NCBI GenBank assembly: GCA_016779605.1
Contig: JADHNH010000015.1
Location: 1-48,288 of the forward strand
DNA from: Nevskia sp.
GTDB lineage: Bacteria > Pseudomonadota > Gammaproteobacteria > Nevskiales > Nevskiaceae
Reading direction: 5' to 3'
Length of the DNA stretch: 48,288 bases
How positions within the stretch are numbered: the first letter of the stretch is position 1; the number at the start of each line of letters is the position of its first letter. The notes beneath the pieces were generated by a model. The model had not been told where the DNA came from. It ran no database searches and saw only the letters and a program-made list of their open reading frames with translations. The position numbers and the translations under genes are program-made. Positions 23,769 through 31,434 of this stretch are shown here, piece by piece.

Positions 23769-25772
23769 ATGACTGATCCGGCCTGGACGATGACGGCGAC
23801 GCTGGCGATCCCGCTGGCCTGGGTGGCCATCGGCTCGCTCGGCCTGCTGCGCGCGCGCAGCGTGCTGATCGCCGGCCGCGTGCTGTTCCCGCTGGGCGCG
23901 GCGGCCGCCCTGCTGCTGGCGTTCCTGAGCCTGGCCTCGATCGGTGCGCCGGTGCAGACCGCGGTGCTGCCGCTGGGCCTGCCGGACCTGCCGTTCCACG
24001 TGCGCCTGGACGCGCTGGCGCGCTTGTTCCTGTTCCTGATCGGCGCGGCTTCCGCCGGCATCACGATATTCGCCGCCGGCTACTTCCGCAGCGGCGAAGG
24101 CACCCCGCCCGGGCTGCTGTGCCTGCAGTACCACGTGTTCCTCGCCAGCATGGCGATGGTGGTGATGGCCGACGACGCCTATTTGTTCATGGTGGCCTGG
24201 GAAACCATGGCGCTGTCGTCGTTCTTCCTGGTCACCACGCAGCACCGCATCGCCGAGATCCGCGCCGCCGGCTTCCTGTACCTGCTGCTGGCCCACATCG
24301 GCGCCATCGGCATCCTGCTGTGCTTCGGGCTGCTGCAGGGCGGCAGCTGGCAGTTCACCTTCGACGCGATGCGCGCGGCGCGGCTCACGCCGGCCTGGTC
24401 CAGCGCGGCGTTCTTCCTGGCGGTGTTCGGCTTCGGCGCCAAGGCCGGCATCGTGCCGATGCACGTCTGGCTGCCGGAGGCGCACCCGGCCGCGCCGTCG
24501 CCGGTGTCCGCGCTGATGAGCGGCGTGATGCTGAAGACGGCGGTGTACGGCCTGCTGCGCGTCGGCTTCGACCTGCTGCAGGTGCGCTGCTGGTGGTGGG
24601 GGCTGGCGGTGCTGGGCCTGGGGCTGTTCAGCGCCCTCTACGGGGTGATCTTCGCCGCCGCGCAGACCGACATGAAGCGGCTGCTGGCGTATTCGTCGAT
24701 CGAGAACATCGGCATCATCTTCATCGGCCTGGGCCTGGCGCTGCTGTTCCAGGGCTTCGGCATGGCGCTGCCGGCGGCGCTGGCGCTGGCCGCCACGCTG
24801 TACCACTGCATCAACCACGCGTTCTTCAAGAGCCTGCTGTTCCTGGCCACCGGCTCGGTGCTGCACGCCACCCGCCAGCGCAGCCTGGGCAAGCTGGGGG
24901 GCCTGATCCACCGCATGCCCACGGTGGCCTGGCTGGCGCTGGTCGGCACGCTGGCCATCGCCGGCCTGCCGCCGCTCAACGGCTTCGTCTCGGAATGGCT
25001 GCTGCTGCAGGGCTTCCTGTTCAGCTTCGACCTGCCGCATTCGTTCGTGAACATGCTGGTGCCGATCGGCGCGGCCGGCTTGGCGCTGGCGGTGGCCCTG
25101 GCGGCCTACGTGATGGTCAAGTTCTACGGCATCATCTTCCTGGGCCGCATGCGCGAGCCGCGGCTGGCGGCGGCCAAGGACTGCGGGCGGCTCGAAAGCC
25201 TGGGCCTGATGTGGCTGGCGGCGGTCTGCGTACTGCTGGGAATTTTCCCGGTGACGGTTCTGGCGTTGCTGGACAACGTCAACCAGCTGCTGCTCGGCAG
25301 CGGCCTGGCGCCGCAGATCGACCACTGGTGGCTGCTGGCGCCGGTGGCGCGCGCGCGCGCGTCCTACAGCCCGCTGGTGTTCCTGCTCGGCATCGCCGGC
25401 GTGACCTGGCTCACGGTGCTGGTGGTGCACAACTTCTACCACGGCCGCGTGCGCCTGACCGATCCCTGGGATTGCGGTTTCCCGTTGCAGAACGCGCGCA
25501 TGCAGGACACCGCCGAAGGCTTCGGCCAGCCGATCCGGCAGATCTTCGAGCCGTTCTTCCAGATGCGGCGCGAGCTGCCCACGCCGTTCGACGGCGCGCC
25601 GCGCTACCGCGTGGAGATCGGCGACCGTTTCTGGATCTGGCTGTACCAGCCGGCGGCGCGCCTGGTGCAGGCCACCGCCCGCGTCGTCGGCCTGCTGCAG
25701 CAGGGACGCATCGCCGTGTACCTGCTGTACAGCTTCCTGACGCTCGTGGCCCTGCTGCTGCTGACCCTGTGA
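23769..25772 (+). CDS. hyfB: HyfB/HycC-like antiporter-type membrane subunit
   Basis: The product has 667 residues, close to E. coli HyfB (672). It is very hydrophobic and belongs to the NuoL/M/Mrp antiporter family. The ion-channel signatures are E near residue 144 in MVAWETMALSSFF and the Lys-bearing helix GFGAKAGIVPMHVWLPEAHP, followed by PVSALMSGVMLKTAVYG. The long C-terminal section after residue ~480 is the extension of HyfB-type subunits. It would pump protons or Na+ in the membrane arm. It is first in the operon; the next gene starts 7 bases after its stop. Confidence 0.9.
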   Translation: MTDPAWTMTATLAIPLAWVAIGSLGLLRARSVLIAGRVLFPLGAAAALLLAFLSLASIGAPVQTAVLPLGLPDLPFHVRLDALARLFLFLIGAASAGITIFAAGYFRSGEGTPPGLLCLQYHVFLASMAMVVMADDAYLFMVAWETMALSSFFLVTTQHRIAEIRAAGFLYLLLAHIGAIGILLCFGLLQGGSWQFTFDAMRAARLTPAWSSAAFFLAVFGFGAKAGIVPMHVWLPEAHPAAPSPVSALMSGVMLKTAVYGLLRVGFDLLQVRCWWWGLAVLGLGLFSALYGVIFAAAQTDMKRLLAYSSIENIGIIFIGLGLALLFQGFGMALPAALALAATLYHCINHAFFKSLLFLATGSVLHATRQRSLGKLGGLIHRMPTVAWLALVGTLAIAGLPPLNGFVSEWLLLQGFLFSFDLPHSFVNMLVPIGAAGLALAVALAAYVMVKFYGIIFLGRMREPRLAAAKDCGRLESLGLMWLAAVCVLLGIFPVTVLALLDNVNQLLLGSGLAPQIDHWWLLAPVARARASYSPLVFLLGIAGVTWLTVLVVHNFYHGRVRLTDPWDCGFPLQNARMQDTAEGFGQPIRQIFEPFFQMRRELPTPFDGAPRYRVEIGDRFWIWLYQPAARLVQATARVVGLLQQGRIAVYLLYSFLTLVALLLLTL

Positions 25773-25779
25773 GCGCGCC

Positions 25780-26736
25780 ATGAACCACGTCGTGAACGCG
25801 GGCGCATGGCTGGCGCAGCTGGTGGCGGTGACCACGGCGATCGCGGCCGCGCCGCTGCTGATGGGCTGGGTCAACCAGTGCCGCGCCTGGCTGCAGAACC
25901 GCAGCGGCGCCGGCCTGCTGCAGCCGTACCGCATGCTGCGCAAGCTGCTCTACAAGGACGCGGCGATCGCCTCGGCCGCCTCGCCGCTGTTCCGGGTGAC
26001 GCCGTACATCCTGTTCGGCGCGATGGTCTGCGCCGCCGCGGTGATCCCGTCGCTGGGAACTACGCTGCCGTTCACCGCGGCGGCCGACACCATCGCGCTG
26101 GTCGGCCTGTTCGCGCTGGCGCGGGTGTTCATCGCCCTGGCGGCGATGGACATCGGCACCGCCTTCGGCTCGCTCGGCGCGCGCCGCGAGATGCTGGTGG
26201 GCTTCCTCGCCGAGCCGGCGCTGCTGATGGTGTTTTTCACCGTGTCGCTGATCGCCCACAGCACCGCGCTGCCGACCATGGCGCAGGCGCTGGCGCACCG
26301 GGGCGCGGCGATCTATCCCAGCCTGGCGTTCGCCGCCGTCGCCTTCCTGATGGTGCTGCTGGCGGAGAACGCGCGCATCCCGATCGACAACCCCGCCACC
26401 CACCTCGAGCTCACCATGATCCACGAGGCCATGGTGCTGGAATATTCGGCGCGCCACCTGGCGCTGATCGAATGGTCCGCCGCGCTCAAGCTGTTCAACT
26501 ACTGCTGCATCGGCCTGGCGCTGTTCCTGCCCTGGGGGCTGGGCGCCGGCGACTGGCGCAGCCTGGTTCCGGCGCTGGGCTTCCTCACCGCCAAGCTGGC
26601 GGTGGCCGGGGCGGCACTGGCGCTGATCGAGACGTTCAGCGCCAAGATGCGCATCTTCCGTGCACCCGAGTTCCTGGCCACCGCCTTCCTGCTGGCGGTG
26701 CTGGGTCTGCTGGTGCACCTGTTGCTGGGCAGCTAG
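25780..26736 (+). CDS. hyfC: HyfC/HycD-like membrane subunit (NuoH family)
   Basis: The product has 318 residues (E. coli HyfC 315). It has the NuoH-type sequence NRSGAGLLQPYRMLRKLLYK, AMDIGTAFGSLGARREMLVG and ARIPIDNPATHLELTMIHEA. NuoH-like subunits form the junction between the quinone/Fe-S arm and the antiporter arm and carry acidic residues of the ion path. These acidic residues (E in AENARIPID, E in THLELTMIHEA) are conserved here. The gene sits between hyfB and hyfE as in standard hyf operons. Confidence 0.92.
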   Translation: MNHVVNAGAWLAQLVAVTTAIAAAPLLMGWVNQCRAWLQNRSGAGLLQPYRMLRKLLYKDAAIASAASPLFRVTPYILFGAMVCAAAVIPSLGTTLPFTAAADTIALVGLFALARVFIALAAMDIGTAFGSLGARREMLVGFLAEPALLMVFFTVSLIAHSTALPTMAQALAHRGAAIYPSLAFAAVAFLMVLLAENARIPIDNPATHLELTMIHEAMVLEYSARHLALIEWSAALKLFNYCCIGLALFLPWGLGAGDWRSLVPALGFLTAKLAVAGAALALIETFSAKMRIFRAPEFLATAFLLAVLGLLVHLLLGS

Positions 26737-26745
26737 GACGAAACC

Positions 26746-27411
26746 ATGGCCAACCTGCCGCTGTCCTCCCAGATCATCAACCTGTGCGCGGCCGTGCTGC
26801 TGCTGGTGTCGTTCGCCATGCTGTCGCAGCGGCGCGTGCTGTCGCTGGTGCAGCTGTTCGCGCTGCAGGGTGCGGTGCTGTGCCTGTCCACCATCACGGT
26901 GGCCTGGACCGCCGGCCGCAGCGAGCTGTACGTGTCGGCCGCGGTGACCCTGGCGCTCAAGGTGCTGCTGCTGCCGTACATCCTGCACCGGCTGATCCGC
27001 GCGCTGAACGCGCGCTGGGAGACCGAGCTGCTGCTCAACGTGCCCGCCACCATGCTGGTCGGCCTGCTGCTGGTGATCTTCTCCTTCGGGCTGGCGCAGC
27101 CGATCTCGCAGCTGGCCGCCACCGTGACCCGCAGCACCCTGGGCATCGCCATCGCCGTGGTCATGCTGTCGTTCCTGATGATGATCACGCGGCGCAAGGC
27201 GGTGACCCAGGTGATCGGCTTCCTGGCGATGGAAAACGGGCTGTTCTTCGCCGCCACCAGCGCGACCTACGGCATGCCGATGGTGGTCGAGCTGGGCGTG
27301 GCGCTCGACGTGCTGGTGGCCATGCTGATCCTGGGCGTGTTCTTCTTCCAGATCCGCGAGCAGTTCGACAGCCTGGACCTGCGCAACCTGGAAGCGCTCA
27401 AGGAGGAATGA
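26746..27411 (+). CDS. hyfE: HyfE-like membrane subunit (NuoK-related)
   Basis: The product has 221 residues (E. coli HyfE 216). It is hydrophobic throughout, with RRVLSLVQLFALQGAVLCLS near the start and TRRKAVTQVIGFLAMENGLF in the last third; the conserved NuoK-type Glu is in AMENGLFF. It would be part of the proton path beside HyfC. Ten bases separate it from hyfC, 10 from hyfF. HyfD, the usual neighbour, is absent here, as in several related operons. Confidence 0.9.
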   Translation: MANLPLSSQIINLCAAVLLLVSFAMLSQRRVLSLVQLFALQGAVLCLSTITVAWTAGRSELYVSAAVTLALKVLLLPYILHRLIRALNARWETELLLNVPATMLVGLLLVIFSFGLAQPISQLAATVTRSTLGIAIAVVMLSFLMMITRRKAVTQVIGFLAMENGLFFAATSATYGMPMVVELGVALDVLVAMLILGVFFFQIREQFDSLDLRNLEALKEE

Positions 27412-27421
27412 CCCGGCCGCC

Positions 27422-28873
27422 ATGGAACTGCTGATCCTGCTGTGCATCCCGCTGCTCGGGGCGGTGCTGCTGGCCCTGGTGGGCGAGCGCGACTGGGCGC
27501 CGGAAGCCAATTCCCTGATGAGCTTCGCCACCTTCGCCGCCGGCGCGGCGCTGACCGTGCGCGTGATCGGCAGCGGGCCGATGCTGGCGTTCCACGAGCA
27601 GTTCTTCGTGGACCCGTTCAACGTGTTCCTGGTGGCGTTGACGGCGTTCGTCGGCTTCACCACCTCGCTGTTCTCGCGGCCGTACATGCGCGTGGAGCAG
27701 CACCACGGCCGCCTGAACCGCAGCCAGCTGCGCCTGTACCACAGCATGTACCAGCTGTTCACCTTCACCATGCTGCTGGCGCTGCTCACCAACAACATGG
27801 GCATCCTGTGGGTGGCGATGGAAGGCGCGACCCTGACGACGGTGCTGCTGGTGTCGCTGTACCGTACGCCGAACGGCCTGGAGGCGGCGTGGAAGTACTT
27901 CATCCTGTGCGGCGTGGGCATCGCCCAGGCGCTGTTCGGCACCATCCTGCTGTACTTCGCCGCCGAGAAGGTGCTTGGCGCCGAGGGCACCACCGCGCTG
28001 CTGTGGACGCACCTGAATCAGGTCAAGGGCGAGCTGGAACCGGTGGTGCTGTCGCTGGCCTTCGTGTTCCTGCTGGTCGGCTACGGCACCAAGGTGGGCC
28101 TGGTGCCGCTGCACAACTGGCTGCCCGATGCCCACGCCGAGGGCCCCACGCCGGTTTCCGCGGTGCTGTCGGGCCTGCTGCTGAACGTGGCCCTATATGC
28201 CGTGGTGCGCTGCAAGGTGCTGGTGGAAGGCTCGCTGCACAACGGCATGGCCGGCCGCCTGATGATGGCCTTCGGCCTCACCTCGGTGGTGGTGGCGGCG
28301 TTTTTCCTGTGGCGCCAGAAGGACATCAAGCGCCTGTTCGCCTATTCCTCGATCGAGCACATGGGCATCGTCACCTTCGCCTTCGGCATGGGCGGGCCGG
28401 TGGCGAACTTCGCCGCGCTGCTGCACATGACCGTGCATTCGCTGACCAAGTCGGCGATCTTCTTCGCCGTGGGCCACGCCGCGCAGAAGGCCGGCACGCA
28501 GATGATCGAGCAGATCCACGGCCTGCTGAAGCTGTCGCCCACGGTGGGCTGGGGCCTGATGCTCGGCTCGCTGGCGATCCTCGGCCTGCCGCCGTTCGGC
28601 GTGTTCGCCAGCGAGTTCCTGATCCTCACCACGGCGATGCGGGACCATCCCTGGGCCGCGCCGATCCTGCTGCTGGCGCTGGGCGTGGCGTTCGCGGCGA
28701 TTTTTTCGCGCGTGCAGTCCATGGTGTTCGGCGAGCCCAGCTTGAGCCGGCTGCCGCACGCGCCGGCCTTGCTGCCGGTGTTCGCGCACCTGCTGCTGGT
28801 GCTGGCGCTGGGCCTGTTCATCCCGCCTTACCTGGCCGGCTGGTACCGGCTGGCGGCGAAGCTGATCGGATGA
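27422..28873 (+). CDS. hyfF: HyfF-like antiporter-type membrane subunit
   Basis: The product has 483 residues (E. coli HyfF 526). It is a second NuoN/M-type antiporter. E in WVAMEGATLTTVLLVSLYR (near residue 133) and the channel helix GYGTKVGLVPLHNWLPDAHA are both intact, as is KDIKRLFAYSSIEHMGIVTF. Together with HyfB it gives the complex two antiporter modules. Its stop overlaps (ATGA) the start of a 26-codon micro-ORF that leads to hyfG. Confidence 0.9.
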   Translation: MELLILLCIPLLGAVLLALVGERDWAPEANSLMSFATFAAGAALTVRVIGSGPMLAFHEQFFVDPFNVFLVALTAFVGFTTSLFSRPYMRVEQHHGRLNRSQLRLYHSMYQLFTFTMLLALLTNNMGILWVAMEGATLTTVLLVSLYRTPNGLEAAWKYFILCGVGIAQALFGTILLYFAAEKVLGAEGTTALLWTHLNQVKGELEPVVLSLAFVFLLVGYGTKVGLVPLHNWLPDAHAEGPTPVSAVLSGLLLNVALYAVVRCKVLVEGSLHNGMAGRLMMAFGLTSVVVAAFFLWRQKDIKRLFAYSSIEHMGIVTFAFGMGGPVANFAALLHMTVHSLTKSAIFFAVGHAAQKAGTQMIEQIHGLLKLSPTVGWGLMLGSLAILGLPPFGVFASEFLILTTAMRDHPWAAPILLLALGVAFAAIFSRVQSMVFGEPSLSRLPHAPALLPVFAHLLLVLALGLFIPPYLAGWYRLAAKLIG

Positions 28874-28950
28874 GCATGAACGGAAACGCGCCATCCTCCC
28901 GGTTGCGGCTCCGGTTGCGGCGCGCGCCGCACGGCCGCGGGGAGGGCTGA
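28870..28950 (+). CDS. 26-residue micro-ORF linking hyfF to hyfG
   Basis: ATG at 28870 overlaps the hyfF stop (ATGA), and the TGA stop overlaps the hyfG start (TGATG). It encodes MSMNGNAPSSRLRLRLRRAP and six more residues, Arg-rich and without recognisable family. The exact fit of both ends suggests that ribosomes pass from hyfF through it to hyfG. It may simply serve coupling rather than yield a functional peptide. Confidence 0.35.
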   Translation: MSMNGNAPSSRLRLRLRRAPHGRGEG

Positions 28951-30494
28951 TGGCCTATACCACGCTCGGCGTGATCCCCGCGCGGCTGCCCGGCCCGGTG
29001 CCGGTGCGCCGCTGCACGGTGGACGCGCGGCAGCTGGTGGCGGTGTGCGGCGCCGTGCGGCAGGCCGGGGGCCTGCTGCACGCGCTGTGGGCCAGCGACG
29101 AGAGCGACCGCGGCGCCGGCCAGCTGCTGCGCGTGGCCTTGCAGGACGCCGCCGGCCTGCTGATCCTGGAGCTGCCGCTGGCCGGCGATGCGCCGATGTT
29201 CCCGGACTTGTCCGTGCTGTTCCCGGCGGCGGGGCGCATGCAACGCGCCGCGCGCGACCTGTCCGGCGTGCGCCCGCAGGGCGGCGATGCGCGGCCCTGG
29301 CTGCGGCACGCCGGCTGGCCGGAGGACTTCCATCCCTTGCGCAAGGACGCCGAAGCCGCGTCCGCCTGGCCGGTGCGGCAGGAGCGCTACGCGTTCGTGC
29401 CGGTCACCGGCGACGGCGTGCACGAAATCCCGGTCGGGCCGGTGCATGCCGGCATCATCGAGCCCGGCCACTTCCGGTTCTCGGTGGTGGGCGAGAAGGT
29501 GCTGCGGCTGGAGCAGCGGCTCGGCTACGCGCACAAGGGCATCGAAAAGCGCTTCGAGTCGCTGCCGATCGTCGAGGGCGTGCGGCTGGCCGCGCGCGTC
29601 TCCGGCGATTCGGCGGCGGCGTTCTCCTGGGCCTACTGCATGGCGCTGGAAGCCCTGAGCGGCGCCGCGCCGCCGCCGCGCGCACTGGCGCTGCGCGCGT
29701 TGCACCTGGAGCGCGAGCGCCTGGCCAACCACCTGGGCGACCTCGGCGCGCTGGGCAATGACGCGGGCTTCGCCTTCGGCCTGTCGCAGTTCCTGCGCCT
29801 GAAGGAGGACCTGCTGCGCGCCAACGATGCCGCCTTCGGCCAGCGCTACCCGATGGACGCGATCGTGCCGGGCGGGGTGGCGGCGGACCTGGACGAGCCG
29901 AACCGGCTGCGCCTGCTCGGCGAAGTCGCGCCGCTGGCCGAACAGGTCGAGCGGCTGCACGCCATTTACGACGACCACGCCGGCGTGCAGGACCGCTTCA
30001 TGGCCTGCGGGCGGGTGGAGCCGGAGCTGGCCGCGCAACTCGGCCTGGTCGGCATGGCGGGGCGCGCCAGCCAGCAGCTGCGCGACTTGCGCTGCGACCA
30101 CCCGCATGCGCCCTACGACGCGCTGGCCGTCAATCTGTGTGGACACCGCGGCGGCGACGTCGCCGCCCGCGTGGCGGTGCGCTTCGCCGAGGCCTTGGAA
30201 TCGCTGCGCCTGTGCCGCCTGCTGCTGGAGCAGTTGCCGGGCGGCGCGGTGCGCGCACCGGTGCCGGAGCCGCAGCCGCGCGCCTTCGGCGTGGGCTGGG
30301 TGGAAGGCTGGCGCGGGCCGGTGCTGGTGGCGCTGGAGGCCGGCGCGGGCGGCGCCATCCGCCGCTGCCATGCGCACGATCCGTCGTGGCAGAACTGGCC
30401 GGTGCTGGAGCATGCGGTGATCGGCAACATCGTTCCGGACTTCCCGCTGATCAACAAGTCCTTCAACCTGTCCTACAGCGGGCAGGACCTGTAA
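28950..30494 (+). CDS. hyfG: HyfG/HycE-like fused NuoC-NuoD subunit lacking the Ni-Fe cysteines
   Basis: The product has 514 residues (E. coli HyfG 555). The N-terminal ~140 residues are NuoC-like, with the marker FHPLRKD. The rest is the large-subunit domain, recognised by EIPVGPVHAGIIEPGHFRFS and GYAHKGIEKRFESLPIVEGV. In hydrogenases RxCGxCxxxH follows; here it reads RVSGDSAAAF (S218, S221, F225). The second motif DPCxSC reads NLSYSG (S508, G511). All four metal-binding Cys are thus gone, and there is no C-terminal processing tail. It cannot hold a normal Ni-Fe centre and resembles Ehr-type subunits. GGAGGG precedes the ATG. Confidence 0.92.
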   Translation: MAYTTLGVIPARLPGPVPVRRCTVDARQLVAVCGAVRQAGGLLHALWASDESDRGAGQLLRVALQDAAGLLILELPLAGDAPMFPDLSVLFPAAGRMQRAARDLSGVRPQGGDARPWLRHAGWPEDFHPLRKDAEAASAWPVRQERYAFVPVTGDGVHEIPVGPVHAGIIEPGHFRFSVVGEKVLRLEQRLGYAHKGIEKRFESLPIVEGVRLAARVSGDSAAAFSWAYCMALEALSGAAPPPRALALRALHLERERLANHLGDLGALGNDAGFAFGLSQFLRLKEDLLRANDAAFGQRYPMDAIVPGGVAADLDEPNRLRLLGEVAPLAEQVERLHAIYDDHAGVQDRFMACGRVEPELAAQLGLVGMAGRASQQLRDLRCDHPHAPYDALAVNLCGHRGGDVAARVAVRFAEALESLRLCRLLLEQLPGGAVRAPVPEPQPRAFGVGWVEGWRGPVLVALEAGAGGAIRRCHAHDPSWQNWPVLEHAVIGNIVPDFPLINKSFNLSYSGQDL

Positions 30495-30518
30495 GGCGCC
30501 CAGCCAGGAACCCTTCGA

Positions 30519-31024
30519 TGATCCACATCCTTCGCCAGATCGTCCGCACCGGCATCGTCAGCGAGGCGCCGCCGCCGGCGGACGAGGCGCTGCGACTGCG
30601 CCACAAGCTGCACGACGAGATCCTGCGGCTGCTCGGCCGCGCGCTGTGCATCCGCCAGGTGGACGCGGGCTCGTGCAATGGCTGCGAGCTGGAGATCAAT
30701 GCGCTCAACAATCCCTACTACAATCTGGAGGGCCTTGGCATCAAATTCGTGGCGAGCCCGCGCCACGCCGACCTGCTGCTGGTCACCGGGCCGGTGGCAA
30801 AGAACATGGAGACCGCCTTGCTGCGCACCTATGACGCAACGCCCGAGCCCAAGCTGGTGGTCGCCGTGGGCGACTGCGGCTGCACCGGCGGCGTGTTCGG
30901 CCAGAGCTATGCGAGCTGCGGCAACGTCGCCAGCGTGATCCCGGTGGACGTGCAGGTGCCGGGCTGCCCGCCCAGCCCCACGGCGATCCTGCAGGGCATC
31001 GTCACGGCGGTGAGCGCGCGATGA
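30519..31024 (+). CDS. hyfI: HyfI-like small Fe-S subunit (NuoB family)
   Basis: The product has 168 residues, much shorter than E. coli HyfI (252), closer to NuoB-type length. The 4Fe-4S cluster ligands are intact: C53 and C56 in SCNGCELEINALNNPYYN, C120 in VGDCGCTGGVFGQ and C150 in PGCPPSPTAI. It would carry the N2-like cluster next to the HyfG site, so electron transfer should still be possible. No ferredoxin subunit gene (HyfH) follows. The next gene, DUF486, overlaps by ATGA. Confidence 0.92.
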
Positions 31025-31365
31025 ACTGGGCGGTGGTGGCCAAGACCGCCGGGCTGCTGGTGCTGTCCAACCTGTTCATGACGTTCGCCTGGTACGCGCA
31101 CCTGAAGAACCTGCGCGACAAGCCCTGGTTCGTGGCGGCGCTGGTGTCCTGGGCCGTTGCGCTGTTCGAATACCTGCTGCAGGTGCCGGCCAACCGCACC
31201 GGCTACGGCACCCTGAGCCTGGGCCAGCTCAAGATCCTGCAGGAGGTGATCACCTTGTCGGTGTTCGTGCCCTTCGCGCTGTTCTACATGGGCCAGCCGC
31301 TCAAGCTGGACTACCTGTGGGCGGCGTTCTGCATCATGGGCGCGGTGTACTTCGTTTTTCGCTGA
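31021..31365 (+). CDS. DUF486 small membrane protein
   Basis: The product has 114 residues and four probable membrane helices. TAGLLVLSNLFMTFAWYAHL and NLRDKPWFVAALVSWAVALF begin it, and FEYLLQVPANRTGYGTLSLG and FCIMGAVYFVFR mark the family (DMT-like, DUF486). Function is unknown. It overlaps the HyfI stop by four bases, so it is translated with the hyf-like operon. Whether it is part of the complex is inference. Confidence 0.88.
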   Translation: MNWAVVAKTAGLLVLSNLFMTFAWYAHLKNLRDKPWFVAALVSWAVALFEYLLQVPANRTGYGTLSLGQLKILQEVITLSVFVPFALFYMGQPLKLDYLWAAFCIMGAVYFVFR

Positions 31366-31434
31366 AGCGCGGGCGGCGGCCGCGGCGGTCCGCACGCGCA
31401 CCGCTGAACGCCGGCGCGGCGCAAGGAGCCAGGG

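Noticed and set aside
25411..27993. An 860-codon open frame antisense to hyfB-hyfF
   Set aside because: Same shadow effect; the sense strand holds well-conserved membrane subunits.
25780..31024. Respiratory complex I (nuo) operon
   Set aside because: Gene order is hyf-like, NuoC and NuoD are fused, and NuoE/F/G/I are missing. The subunits resemble Hyf/Ehr members more than Nuo.
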